A stretch of 64,000 nucleotides of DNA, from positions 248,001 through 312,000 of the forward strand of contig NZ_CP014224.1 in the NCBI RefSeq assembly GCF_001697185.1, in the 5' to 3' direction. A program made the translations under genes and the position numbers. The DNA comes from Wenyingzhuangia fucanilytica (GTDB lineage: Bacteria > Bacteroidota > Bacteroidia > Flavobacteriales > Flavobacteriaceae). Shown piece after piece: positions 1 to 7,781 of this stretch. Below the pieces are notes generated by a model. That model saw only the letters and a program-made list of their open reading frames with translations. It made no database searches and was not told the DNA's origin. Numbering within the stretch: position 1 is the first letter of the stretch; every line of letters starts with the position of its first letter.

Positions 1-1090
1 AGAAGATTATCAAACAATTTATGGAGACATGGGAGCTTCTAAATCCATTGCGTCTATTTTAGAATACAATGCTACAGAAAAACCTGTATCTACAGTAGAA
101 ATAACGGCAAAATCTTTTGAAGGTAAAAAAGGTGTTATTGGTATTGTAGGAGCAGGTAATTTCACAAGTTCTACACTGTTGCCTAATATAAAAAAAAATG
201 GAGGAGAGATTAAATATATAGCAAGTTCGGGAGGATTGACATCAACAACGATGGCTAAACAATATCAGATTGCTAATTCAACAACCAATTACAAAGAAAT
301 TTTAAAAGATGCCGATACCGATTTAGTATTGATTACAACCAAACACAATATGCACGCATCTATGGTTTTAGAAACTATTAAGGCTGATAAAAGTGTGTTT
401 GTAGAAAAACCTTTGGCATTAACTGCAGAGGAGTTAAATGAAATTGTAAAAGAATACAACCAACGTAATGTGAGTATTTCTGTAGGCTTTAACAGACGCT
501 TTGCTCCTTTGGCAAAGCAAATGAAAAAAGTTTTAGGAAAGGACAATGCTCCTATGAATATCGTAGCGACTATGAATGCCGGTTTTATTCCTGCAGAAGT
601 ATGGGTGCATGATATGGAAGTTGGTGGTGGTAGAATTATTGGAGAAGCATGCCATTACATGGATCTTTGTACTTATTTTACAGGTAGTAAAATTGTAGCA
701 GTATGTATGAATGCCATGGGAAAAAATCCTCAAGAGAATACAGATAATGCAAGTATTTTGTTAAAATACGAAAATGGATCTAATGCGGTGATTAATTATT
801 TTGCCAATGGTTCTAAAGCATATTCAAAAGAAAGAGTAGAGATTTTCTCTCAGGAACGTACCTTAATTATGGACAACTGGAGAAAGTTAAATGCTTATGG
901 ATTTAAAGGGTTTTCCAAAGCGTCTTCTAAACAAGACAAAGGGCATTATAATCAGTTTAACGAATTAATAGCACAACAACAAGCAGGAGGGGAACCTATT
1001 ATTCCTTTTGACGAAATTGTGAATACTACAAAAGCTTCTTTTGCAGCGATAGAATCACTGAAACAAGGAACATGGATAGAAGTAAAATAA
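1..1090 (+). CDS. Bi-domain oxidoreductase, C-terminal Gfo/Idh/MocA part (5' truncated)
   Basis: The reading frame is open from base 2 with no stop before the first ATG at 29, so the gene begins outside the window. What is visible is a Gfo/Idh/MocA-type NAD(P)-dependent oxidoreductase domain: a Rossmann start (GIVGAGNF), the family EKP motif (VEKPLAL, the Lys being catalytic in this family) and a C-terminal sheet domain. The residues before the Rossmann fold look like the tail of a zinc-dependent alcohol dehydrogenase domain, as in the bi-domain oxidoreductases of polysaccharide loci; that N-terminal half is inferred. A heparinase-like gene overlaps its 3' end by 19 bp, so the two are probably co-translated. 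The substrate is likely a nucleotide sugar or sugar derivative but cannot be named. Confidence 0.8.
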   Translation, partial: EDYQTIYGDMGASKSIASILEYNATEKPVSTVEITAKSFEGKKGVIGIVGAGNFTSSTLLPNIKKNGGEIKYIASSGGLTSTTMAKQYQIANSTTNYKEILKDADTDLVLITTKHNMHASMVLETIKADKSVFVEKPLALTAEELNEIVKEYNQRNVSISVGFNRRFAPLAKQMKKVLGKDNAPMNIVATMNAGFIPAEVWVHDMEVGGGRIIGEACHYMDLCTYFTGSKIVAVCMNAMGKNPQENTDNASILLKYENGSNAVINYFANGSKAYSKERVEIFSQERTLIMDNWRKLNAYGFKGFSKASSKQDKGHYNQFNELIAQQQAGGEPIIPFDEIVNTTKASFAAIESLKQGTWIEVK

Positions 1091-2661
1091 AATTATTAAT
1101 TCATACCATTAAGTATCTAAAGCCTATACAAATTTACTATAGGCTTTATTACTTTGTAAGAAATCGATTTTTTAAAAAAAAATACTCAAAAAAACTTCAA
1201 GAGGAGAATTATACTATAGTTTGGAAAGATGATTTATCAAATGTTAATAGTTATTTAGGAAAAAATGTATTTTCTTTTTTGAACGTTAATAAAGGATTTG
1301 ATAGTGAAATTGATTGGAATATTCAAGAGTATGGAAAACTATGGGTATACAATTTAAATTATTTTGATTTTTTAAACCAAGCAAACACGGATATAGATGA
1401 AGGAAAGCGGTTGATTTTAGATTTTATTTATCAAGATCATAAACTGAAAGACGCTCTTGAGCCTTATCCTATTTCCTTGAGAGGAATGAATTGGATAAAG
1501 TTTTTGTCTAAGAACAACATTCACAATAAAGAAATAGATCAAGCTCTTTACAATCATTATCAAATATTAACTCACAATTTAGAATACCATTTATTAGGAA
1601 ATCATTTGTTAGAAAATGGATTTTCTTTATTATTTGGGGCTTGTTATTTTAAAGATGAGCAATTGTACAAACAGGCTAAAAAAATATTAGTTGATGAATT
1701 AGAGGAGCAAATACTGCAAGATGGTGGGCATTTTGAACTGTCACCAATGTACCATCAAATTATATTACATCGAATTTTAGATGGAATCAATTTAATGAAG
1801 TTAAATCCAGGGAGGGTAATTGAAGAGTCTATAAAGTTACTCTTCAAAGAAAAAGCTGAAAAAATGCTATCTTGGTTATCAGAGGTGACTTTTGAAAATG
1901 GAAACATACCTATGGTAAATGATAGTGCTCATAATATAGCAATGAGTTCTATAGATTTATTTAAATATGCAGATAGTTTAGGGCTTAATATAGGTTCTGT
2001 TAATTTAGATGATTCAGGTTATAGGAAAAAGAAAATAGGAGTTTTTGAATTATTTATGGATGTAGGGGATATAAAACCAACATATCAACCAGGACATACA
2101 CATTCAGATACTTTTAACTTTGAGTTATTTGTGTATGGAAAACCATTTATAGTAGATACGGGTACTTCTACCTATGAAAGTAATTCAAGAAGAGAATTAG
2201 AGCGTGGTACAACAGCTCATAATACAGTGACTATAGGTGGTGTAGAACAAACACAAGTATGGGGTGGGTTTAGGGTTGCTAAAAGAGCGAAGATACTAAG
2301 TTTAAAAGAATCGTTAAATGAGATAGAGTCAACTCATAATGGATATGAAGCATTAGGGGTACTACACACTCGAAATTTTTTATACAATGAAAATGAGATA
2401 GTAGTTTTAGACAAGCTGACTAGAAATACATCATTAATCCAACAAGCACATTTTCATTTTCATCCAGACTACAAGGAGTTTACAGTCGTTGAGAATGAGA
2501 TAATTTTTAAAAATGGTGAAATTAGAATTAAATTTGAAGAGGAAATACTGGATATTAATAAAGAAACATATCAATATGCTATCGGATTTAATAAAACAGT
2601 AACTTCAAGTAAAGTGGTTGTTCAGTTCAGTAAAGAAATTAAAACTATAATTCAAAAATGA
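1072..2661 (+). CDS. Heparinase II/III family protein
   Basis: A 529-residue protein with an N-terminal alpha/alpha-toroid-like helical half and a C-terminal heparinase II/III-like beta-sheet domain. The latter is marked by GHTHSDTFNF, then FIVDTGTSTYE, then TTAHNTVTIGG, the His-rich face typical of PF07940. Relatives are polysaccharide lyases or uronate-associated enzymes. Copies inside O-antigen and capsule loci are common, often beside bi-domain oxidoreductases and WbuB-like glycosyltransferases, and their exact reaction there is unsettled. I see no signal peptide: the N-terminus is basic (KIKLLIHTIKYLKP), which argues for a cytoplasmic or membrane-face role rather than secreted degradation. 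It overlaps its upstream neighbour by 19 bp and its downstream neighbour by 4 bp. Confidence 0.82.
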   Translation: MDRSKIKLLIHTIKYLKPIQIYYRLYYFVRNRFFKKKYSKKLQEENYTIVWKDDLSNVNSYLGKNVFSFLNVNKGFDSEIDWNIQEYGKLWVYNLNYFDFLNQANTDIDEGKRLILDFIYQDHKLKDALEPYPISLRGMNWIKFLSKNNIHNKEIDQALYNHYQILTHNLEYHLLGNHLLENGFSLLFGACYFKDEQLYKQAKKILVDELEEQILQDGGHFELSPMYHQIILHRILDGINLMKLNPGRVIEESIKLLFKEKAEKMLSWLSEVTFENGNIPMVNDSAHNIAMSSIDLFKYADSLGLNIGSVNLDDSGYRKKKIGVFELFMDVGDIKPTYQPGHTHSDTFNFELFVYGKPFIVDTGTSTYESNSRRELERGTTAHNTVTIGGVEQTQVWGGFRVAKRAKILSLKESLNEIESTHNGYEALGVLHTRNFLYNENEIVVLDKLTRNTSLIQQAHFHFHPDYKEFTVVENEIIFKNGEIRIKFEEEILDINKETYQYAIGFNKTVTSSKVVVQFSKEIKTIIQK

Positions 2662-3857
2662 AAATATTAATATTTTATCAATATTTTACAACTCCCAAGG
2701 GTTCGTGGGGAACTAGAATTTATGAGTTTGCAAAAGAGTGGGTTAAAGAAGGGCATGAGGTGACTGTGGTGACTAGTATATATTCCAAATCGGATTTACA
2801 AGCTAAAAAGTTAATAGAGACTCAATATTTTGAAGGAATTAAAGTAGAAGTAGTTAATGTTAAAATAGATAATAAACAACCTATATTAAAAAGAGTGTTT
2901 ACGTTTGTTTATTATGCTATAATTTCTTCGTGGTATGCTATATTTATGAGATCAGATATAGTGATTGCATCTTCTGGGCCAATAACAGTTGGGATTCCAG
3001 GCTTGATTTCAAATTTCTTTAAAAACGGGAAATTCGTATATGAGGTAAGGGATTTGTGGCCTGAAGTAGCTATAGAGTTAGGTGTTATTAAAAATAATAC
3101 GATAAAAAAAATAGCATTTTATATTGAAAAAAAATTATATAAAAAGGCAAAATTAGTAGTTGGTCTTTCACCTGGAATGAGAGATTTTGTGATAAATAAT
3201 TTTAAACATACAAACACAATATCAGTGACTAACGCGAGTAATATAAATCTATTTGGTTCTGAATATGAGTTTCCTAAAAATGATTTTTTATCAAAGGAAA
3301 CGACTTATGCTATATATACAGGAAATATTGGAAGAGTAAACAACTCTTATTGGTTAGTTAATACAGCTAGATATCTTAAAAAGATTGGTAGAGAGGATAT
3401 TAAAATAGTTTTAGCGGGAGATGGTCAGCAAAGAGAAGAAATTTGTGAAATAGCGCGAAGCGAAGATTTAGATAATTTTATTTATTTAGGTTTAATATCG
3501 AAAGAAAAATTAGTGCCATATATTAAAAATGCTATAGCATCATTAGTGCCTTTAGAAGCAAATCTTGTCTTAGATACCTCTTCACCAAATAAACTTTTTG
3601 AATCATTAGCAGCAGGGGTCCCAGTTATTCAAACAACAAATGGATGGATAAAAGAATATTTAGATAAGAATAGAGTAGGGTTTACCTTATCAGGAACATC
3701 TGAAAGTGAATTAGGAAATTTATTAGTGGAATTATCAGATAATGGTGAGTTAATCTATGAATACAGTAAAAATGCAACTAACTGTGCTGCTCGAGATTTT
3801 GATCAAAAAGTATTAGCAAAAAAGTATTTAGATGCTTTAAAAAAATTACATGAATGA
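2658..3857 (+). CDS. Glycosyltransferase family 4 (WbuB-like)
   Basis: A GT-B fold glycosyltransferase of 399 residues. The N-terminal Rossmann half begins FYQYFTTPKGSWGTR and carries the EFAKEWVKEGHEVTVVT segment. The C-terminal half has the GT4 donor-site signature PNKLFESLAAGVPVIQ (E-x7-type motif) and the domain-opening YTGNIGRVNN. It resembles the WbuB group, which adds an N-acetyl-deoxyhexosamine to lipid-linked O-antigen intermediates; donor and acceptor cannot be read from sequence. It acts on the cytoplasmic membrane face. It is coupled by ATGA-type 4-bp overlaps to both the heparinase-like gene and the epimerase gene. Confidence 0.85.
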   Translation: MKILIFYQYFTTPKGSWGTRIYEFAKEWVKEGHEVTVVTSIYSKSDLQAKKLIETQYFEGIKVEVVNVKIDNKQPILKRVFTFVYYAIISSWYAIFMRSDIVIASSGPITVGIPGLISNFFKNGKFVYEVRDLWPEVAIELGVIKNNTIKKIAFYIEKKLYKKAKLVVGLSPGMRDFVINNFKHTNTISVTNASNINLFGSEYEFPKNDFLSKETTYAIYTGNIGRVNNSYWLVNTARYLKKIGREDIKIVLAGDGQQREEICEIARSEDLDNFIYLGLISKEKLVPYIKNAIASLVPLEANLVLDTSSPNKLFESLAAGVPVIQTTNGWIKEYLDKNRVGFTLSGTSESELGNLLVELSDNGELIYEYSKNATNCAARDFDQKVLAKKYLDALKKLHE

Positions 3858-4735
3858 AAATATTAATTACAGGATCAAATGGATTTTTAGGGAGTCGTTT
3901 TGTAAGCTCGTATAAAGATAAATTTGAGTTATTAACCCTAAGTAGAAAAAATGCAGATATTTGTATTGATTTAGGAGCAGGTGATGAATTAGAGTCTATA
4001 GATACAGATATTGTCATTCATGCTGCTGGAAAAGCTCATACAGTACCAAAAACAGAAGCTGAAAAAGAAGAGTTTTTTAAGGTGAATTTAAAAGGTACAC
4101 AAAACTTAGTAAGGAGTTTGAAAAATGTTAAAACATTTGTGTTTATTAGTACTGTAGCTGTTTATGGAGTAGAGTCAGGAGCTAAAATTAACGAAAAACA
4201 TAAATTAGAAGGACAGACACCTTACGCTAAAAGTAAAATTTTAACTGAGAAATTTTTAAGTGAACATTGTAAAGAAAATAACATAAATCTTTTAGTTCTT
4301 AGATTGCCGCTTTTAGCCGCAGAAAATCCTCCTGGTAATTTAGGGACTATGATTAGAGCTATGAGTCATAAAAGATATTTGTCTATCAATAAAGGAAAAG
4401 CAAAAAGAAGTGTAGTATTGATAGAAGATATTGTGAATTGGTTACCATCTTGTTTTGGTAAAACAGGTATATATAACCTTACGGATAACGATGATCCGAC
4501 TTTTAGAGAATTGGAACTTACAATTGCTAATCAATTAAATATTACTCCCCCTATTTCATTACCTTTATTTGTTGCAAAGTTTTTAGGTTTTATGGGAGAT
4601 ATGTTTAGGTTGTCTTTTATTAATAGTGATAAAATTAATAAAATGACTAATAGTCTTACTTTTTGTAGTAAAAAGGCTATAGAAGAATTAGAATGGAACC
4701 CTAGAAAAGTAAAAGAAAATTTTAAAATACATTAA
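3854..4735 (+). CDS. NAD-dependent epimerase/dehydratase, WbpV-like nucleotide-sugar reductase candidate
   Basis: An extended short-chain dehydrogenase of 293 residues. The nucleotide-binding motif is GSNGFLGSRF near residue 7; the active site is a Ser in FISTVAVYG and a YxxxK in TPYAKSK. Length and context, beside a WbuB-like transferase and a WecA/WbpL-like priming enzyme with a WbpM-like dehydratase downstream, suggest reduction of UDP-4-keto-6-deoxy-GlcNAc to UDP-QuiNAc or a related 6-deoxyhexosamine. That substrate is inferred; a UDP-hexose 4-epimerase is the main alternative. Transcription continues into a 197-bp repeat-filled spacer rather than an obvious terminator. Confidence 0.8.
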   Translation: MKILITGSNGFLGSRFVSSYKDKFELLTLSRKNADICIDLGAGDELESIDTDIVIHAAGKAHTVPKTEAEKEEFFKVNLKGTQNLVRSLKNVKTFVFISTVAVYGVESGAKINEKHKLEGQTPYAKSKILTEKFLSEHCKENNINLLVLRLPLLAAENPPGNLGTMIRAMSHKRYLSINKGKAKRSVVLIEDIVNWLPSCFGKTGIYNLTDNDDPTFRELELTIANQLNITPPISLPLFVAKFLGFMGDMFRLSFINSDKINKMTNSLTFCSKKAIEELEWNPRKVKENFKIH

Positions 4736-4932
4736 CCTATCACCGATCATCGCTAACCGATCGATCACCGACCATCGAATATCGGTCACCGCAACCCGAA
4801 GAAGCCAGTGCTGAGCTTGTCGAAGTAGAGTTGAGATTGGTCATCGAGCGGAGTCGAGATGCAGAATAAAATTAAAAAGGAATAAAAAATCGCCAATCGA
4901 AAATCGCAAACCGAAAATCAAAGTCAAAACAC
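4736..4932. repeat. Non-coding CCGA/TCGA-word island plus copy A of a ~97-bp repeat
   Basis: This spacer has no convincing coding potential. Its first 60 bases are a run of short words with core CCGA, TCGA or TCGC every 6-9 bases (for example CACCGATCATCGCTAACCGA), clearly richer in G+C than the flanking genes. It then carries copy A (4796-about 4892) of a repeat that recurs at 6370-6471, and ends in more ATCG words before the next ATG. No stem-loop with a T-tract is visible, so transcription of the polysaccharide operon probably reads through. Confidence 0.75.
4796..4892. repeat. ~97-bp direct repeat, copy A
   Basis: It starts CCGAAGAAGCCAGT, contains CTGAGCTTGTCGAAGTAGAG and GAGCGGAGTCGAGATG, and ends in an A-rich tail. 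Copy B is at 6370-6471 with two substitutions (G/A near 4810, T/C near 4832) and a short A/T insertion in the tail. The two copies bracket the priming transferase and the four-helix-bundle gene. Confidence 0.85.
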
Positions 4933-5892
4933 ATGTATATCATTACTTTCTTAACCCTTGCATTACTATCATTAGTATACTTAAAGGTAGCAGACAAATT
5001 AAATATTATAGACAAACCCAATCAACGTAGTTCACATACCATACCGACCATTAGAGGAGGAGGGATTCTATTTGTATTTGCCTTTTTTATTTATGAAATA
5101 AGTACAGGGTTTAACGAAGTCTACTTATCTATAGCAGTTTTATTAATTGCAATAGTCAGTTTTATTGATGACATGAAAACTTTGTCAGCAAAAATTAGAT
5201 TTCCATTTCAGGTAGCGGCGGTAACTTTGGTAATGTATCAAATAGGCTTGTTTAATATGCCAATATGGATTCCTATGATTGCGATTTTTGCATGTACTGG
5301 TTATATTAATTTCTACAATTTTATGGATGGAATTAATGGAATTACAGGTTTGTATAGTATGGCCGTATTATGTGGTGTGTATGTAGTGAATCAAGAGAAT
5401 CCTGTATTAAGTAATGAATTGATTATATACCAATTATTGGCCTTAGTAGTATTTGGATTTTATAATTTTAGAAAAAAAGCACGCTTTTTTGCAGGGGATA
5501 TCGGAAGTATTTCCATAGCATTGATTTTAATTTACATGACGTTTACTTTGCTTTACGAAAAGGAATCACCTATTTATATATTGTTGTTAGTAGTATATGG
5601 AGCTGATGCAGCCTTAACGATGTTATATAGAGTGCTGATTAAAGAAAGCTTAACCGAAGCCCATAGGCATCATATCTATCAAAAGTTGGTAGATAGAACT
5701 GCTTTATCACATTTACAAGTTGCAGGTTTATATGCGATATTACAGTTAATAATTATAGGGTTGATTAATGTTGCTTTACCTCTTTCTATACAAGCACATT
5801 ACCTACTAACAGGAATTGTGATAGTAGTGCTTACCATCATGTATTTTATTATATTCGCTAAAATGGAAAAAATAAAAAAAGATAACCAATAA
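4933..5892 (+). CDS. WecA/WbpL-family undecaprenyl-phosphate N-acetylhexosaminyl-1-phosphate transferase
   Basis: A polytopic membrane enzyme of 319 residues in the MraY/WecA family. It transfers a sugar-1-phosphate from a UDP-sugar to undecaprenyl phosphate, the first step of lipid-linked repeat-unit assembly. Family motifs are in order: FIDDMKTL (Mg-binding DD), YNFMDGINGITG, FFAGDIGSIS and the histidine motif AHRHHIYQ. About ten hydrophobic segments span the protein. It begins MYIITFLTLALL directly after a repeat island and ends 4 bases before another. It is probably the initiating transferase for this locus; the sugar (GlcNAc, QuiNAc or FucNAc type) is inferred only from neighbours. Confidence 0.9.
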   Translation: MYIITFLTLALLSLVYLKVADKLNIIDKPNQRSSHTIPTIRGGGILFVFAFFIYEISTGFNEVYLSIAVLLIAIVSFIDDMKTLSAKIRFPFQVAAVTLVMYQIGLFNMPIWIPMIAIFACTGYINFYNFMDGINGITGLYSMAVLCGVYVVNQENPVLSNELIIYQLLALVVFGFYNFRKKARFFAGDIGSISIALILIYMTFTLLYEKESPIYILLLVVYGADAALTMLYRVLIKESLTEAHRHHIYQKLVDRTALSHLQVAGLYAILQLIIIGLINVALPLSIQAHYLLTGIVIVVLTIMYFIIFAKMEKIKKDNQ

Positions 5893-5968
5893 CCGAACCC
5901 CGACAATCGCAACCCGATAACTGATCACCGACCATCGCGCTAATCGAACATCAAAAAAATCGAAAAAA
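5893..5968. repeat. Short CCGA/TCGA-word island
   Basis: A 76-base spacer made almost wholly of words such as CCGAACCCCGACAATCGCAA and CGACCATCGCGC, ending in an A-rich stretch before the next ATG. It is the same style of sequence as 4736-4795, 6314-6369 and 15486-15556. No coding potential or terminator is seen. Confidence 0.7.
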
Positions 5969-6256
5969 ATGAAATGTAATTTAGAAGTTTGGGAAGTTGC
6001 ACATCAGTTAACGATAGAGGTGTATGAGTTGACAAAAAGTTTCCCAAAAGAAGAGTTATATGGATTAACAAGCCAGGTAAGAAGGAGTGTGTCGAGTGTA
6101 CCGACAAATATTATAGAAGGCCAAGCAAGGCAGTATAAAAAAGAATATATTCAGTTTTTATATATTGCAAAAGGATCTATAGAAGAAACAAATTATCACT
6201 TATTTTTAGCAAAAGATTTGGCATATATTACAGAAGAACAATATTTGGAATTATAA
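5969..6256 (+). CDS. Four-helix-bundle protein (23S rRNA intervening-sequence type), probably truncated by a stop
   Basis: A 95-residue member of the small four-helix-bundle family (TIGR02436/S23-like), recognised by NLEVWEVAHQLTIEVYEL, then FPKEELYGLTSQVRRSVSSVPTNI split around the family core, IIEGQARQ, and the third helix with EETNYHLFLAKDL. These proteins are often embedded in polysaccharide loci or in 23S rRNA intervening sequences; their function is unsettled. Relatives are usually about 115-120 residues. The codon after LEL is TAA, but the same frame continues to a second stop at 6311-6313 and encodes KLCIRIKQMLYKLIKSLK, the fourth helix expected for the family. This copy is therefore probably nonsense-truncated, leaving a three-helix product. 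Confidence 0.8.
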   Translation: MKCNLEVWEVAHQLTIEVYELTKSFPKEELYGLTSQVRRSVSSVPTNIIEGQARQYKKEYIQFLYIAKGSIEETNYHLFLAKDLAYITEEQYLEL

Positions 6257-6313
6257 AAACTATGTATTAGAATAAAACAAATGTTATACAAATTAATAAA
6301 GTCATTAAAATAA

Positions 6314-6551
6314 CCGCAAATCGCAACCCGATCACCGAAAATTGAAAATCGAAATCCGAACATCGCTAACCGAAGAAGCCAGTACTGAGCTTGTCGAAGT
6401 AGAGTCGAGATTGGTCATCGAGCGGAGTCGAGATGCAGAATAAAATTAAAAAGAAATAAAGAATAAAAAATCGAAATCCGAACATCACCAACCGAACAAG
6501 CCTGTACTGAGCCTGTCGAAGTAAAACCCGTAACCCGAACAATCAATATAA
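6314..6551. repeat. CCGA/TCGA-word island with copy B of the ~97-bp repeat
   Basis: A 238-base non-coding spacer. Bases 6314-6369 are CCGA/ATCG words (ATCGCAACCCGATCACCGA is typical). Copy B of the long repeat follows at 6370-6471, then more words. A second, shorter CTGAGC-TGTCGAAGTA element lies at 6500-6523. No terminator or promoter is obvious before the flippase ATG. Confidence 0.75.
6370..6471. repeat. ~97-bp direct repeat, copy B
   Basis: Nearly identical to 4796-4892 in the same orientation, 1574 bp downstream, with two substitutions and a 7-8 base A/T insertion near its end. Its core, GCCAGTACTGAGCTTGTCGA followed by AGTAGAGTCGAGA, also recurs in shorter form at 6500-6523 and 54687-54720. 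Confidence 0.85.
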
Positions 6552-7778
6552 ATGATCAATAAAAAAGTTTTTCAGCTGATAGAAAACATAAGTGCTTTGT
6601 TTTCATTAAAAGCAATTGATTTAGGATTGAGTTTATGGTTAATTCCTTATTTAATTTTAAAAATAGGCTTGCATCACTATGGAGTATATGCTTTTGCCAT
6701 GTCTTTGGTTTTGTTTTTTGTGAATGTGTTGAATTATGGATTCAATCTTTCTACGGTAAGAGAGTTGGCAAAGCATAAGGATGATCAAATAAAAGTAAAC
6801 ACTATTTTTAACGAGGTTTTATCTGTTAAACTGTTTTTATTTGGAGTGTTATATATATTATTTTTAGGGATAAGTTTTATAATACCTAAATTTTCAGAAC
6901 ATTTTAATTTGTACTTTTTTGCCTCTTTAGTTTTAATTGGGGATTTATTTTCTTTAAGATGGTTTTTTATGGGGATAGAAAAGATGAAGTTTATCACCAT
7001 CATTCATTTATGTTCAACCTTGGTTTTTATAGGTTTGATTTTGTTGAATATATCAAAACCATCAGATTACATAATCATTCCATTGTACGAAGCTTTAGGA
7101 ATGTTCATCAGTTCCTTGTTTTCTTTTATATGGGTACTAAAAAAATACAATATTCAAATAGGATTTATTTCATTTAAAGAGGTGTTAATCTATCTAAAAA
7201 CACATTTTAATTCTTTTATAAATTTATTACTTCCATCTACCTCAGGAGTTTTTATAGTATTTTTATCAGGAATGTTAGGACTTCCTTCTTTTGTAGGATT
7301 AACACAAATAGGGATAAAATTAACGGCAGCTTTTACAACCTTAAATACAATTTTAACCAATGTTTTTTATCCTTTAGTAAATAGAAATAATGCTATGGAG
7401 TTTCCAACTAGGAAAATATTAAATATTTTAGGTTTTTTTGTAAGTGTGATGATGTTTGTGCTAGGAGAGTTTTTAACCAGAAATTGGTTGCATTTTGAAA
7501 CTGAGGCCATGATGCAAAATATGATATTAATTGTAAAAATACTAAGCCCTATCCCTTTTTTAGCGGCAATAGTGTCTAGTTATGGTGTCAATGGTTTATT
7601 AACCAAATACAAGGATAAGTTATTTGGTAGGATAACCATAATAGCAAGTATGACCATGCTGCTATCAGCAATACTTTTAGTGCCATTATACCCAATAACA
7701 GGTGCAGTGCTGTCTTTTTTAATAGCGAGGATTGTGTATAGTGCTTTATCTTATTATTTTTTAAAAGCGAATAGTTAA
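6552..7778 (+). CDS. Oligosaccharide flippase, Wzx-like
   Basis: A 408-residue polytopic membrane protein with about 12 hydrophobic segments in the MATE/MOP-superfamily polysaccharide-transport pattern. It opens with a short basic N-terminus, then ENISALFSLKAIDLGLSLWLIPYLI, cited here as two halves (ENISALFSLKAID and LGLSLWLIPYLI). The early NVLNYGFNLSTVRELAKHKD segment, with its conserved Gly-Phe and Arg-Glu-Leu after the second helix, is typical of O-antigen flippases. It should move the undecaprenyl-linked repeat unit across the inner membrane. The following gene starts 3 bases after its stop. It has no active-site residues to check, so the call rests on topology and neighbours. Confidence 0.85.
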   Translation: MINKKVFQLIENISALFSLKAIDLGLSLWLIPYLILKIGLHHYGVYAFAMSLVLFFVNVLNYGFNLSTVRELAKHKDDQIKVNTIFNEVLSVKLFLFGVLYILFLGISFIIPKFSEHFNLYFFASLVLIGDLFSLRWFFMGIEKMKFITIIHLCSTLVFIGLILLNISKPSDYIIIPLYEALGMFISSLFSFIWVLKKYNIQIGFISFKEVLIYLKTHFNSFINLLLPSTSGVFIVFLSGMLGLPSFVGLTQIGIKLTAAFTTLNTILTNVFYPLVNRNNAMEFPTRKILNILGFFVSVMMFVLGEFLTRNWLHFETEAMMQNMILIVKILSPIPFLAAIVSSYGVNGLLTKYKDKLFGRITIIASMTMLLSAILLVPLYPITGAVLSFLIARIVYSALSYYFLKANS

Positions 7779-7781
7779 TTG

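Noticed and set aside
29-40. ATG at 29 as the true start of the first gene
   Set aside because: The frame is open upstream to base 2 and the protein is read as the C-terminal half of a longer fusion, so 29 is an internal Met.
289-546. Many - strand ORFs lying opposite strong genes (here and, for example, 14407-14742, 18226-18651, 44980-45534, 55990-56415)
   Set aside because: They are antisense to conserved genes, contain no recognisable motif and have skewed composition typical of frame shadows.
4736-4932. CRISPR array in the CCGA-word island
   Set aside because: The repeat units are 6-9 bases, degenerate and unevenly spaced; there are no constant-length spacers and no cas genes.
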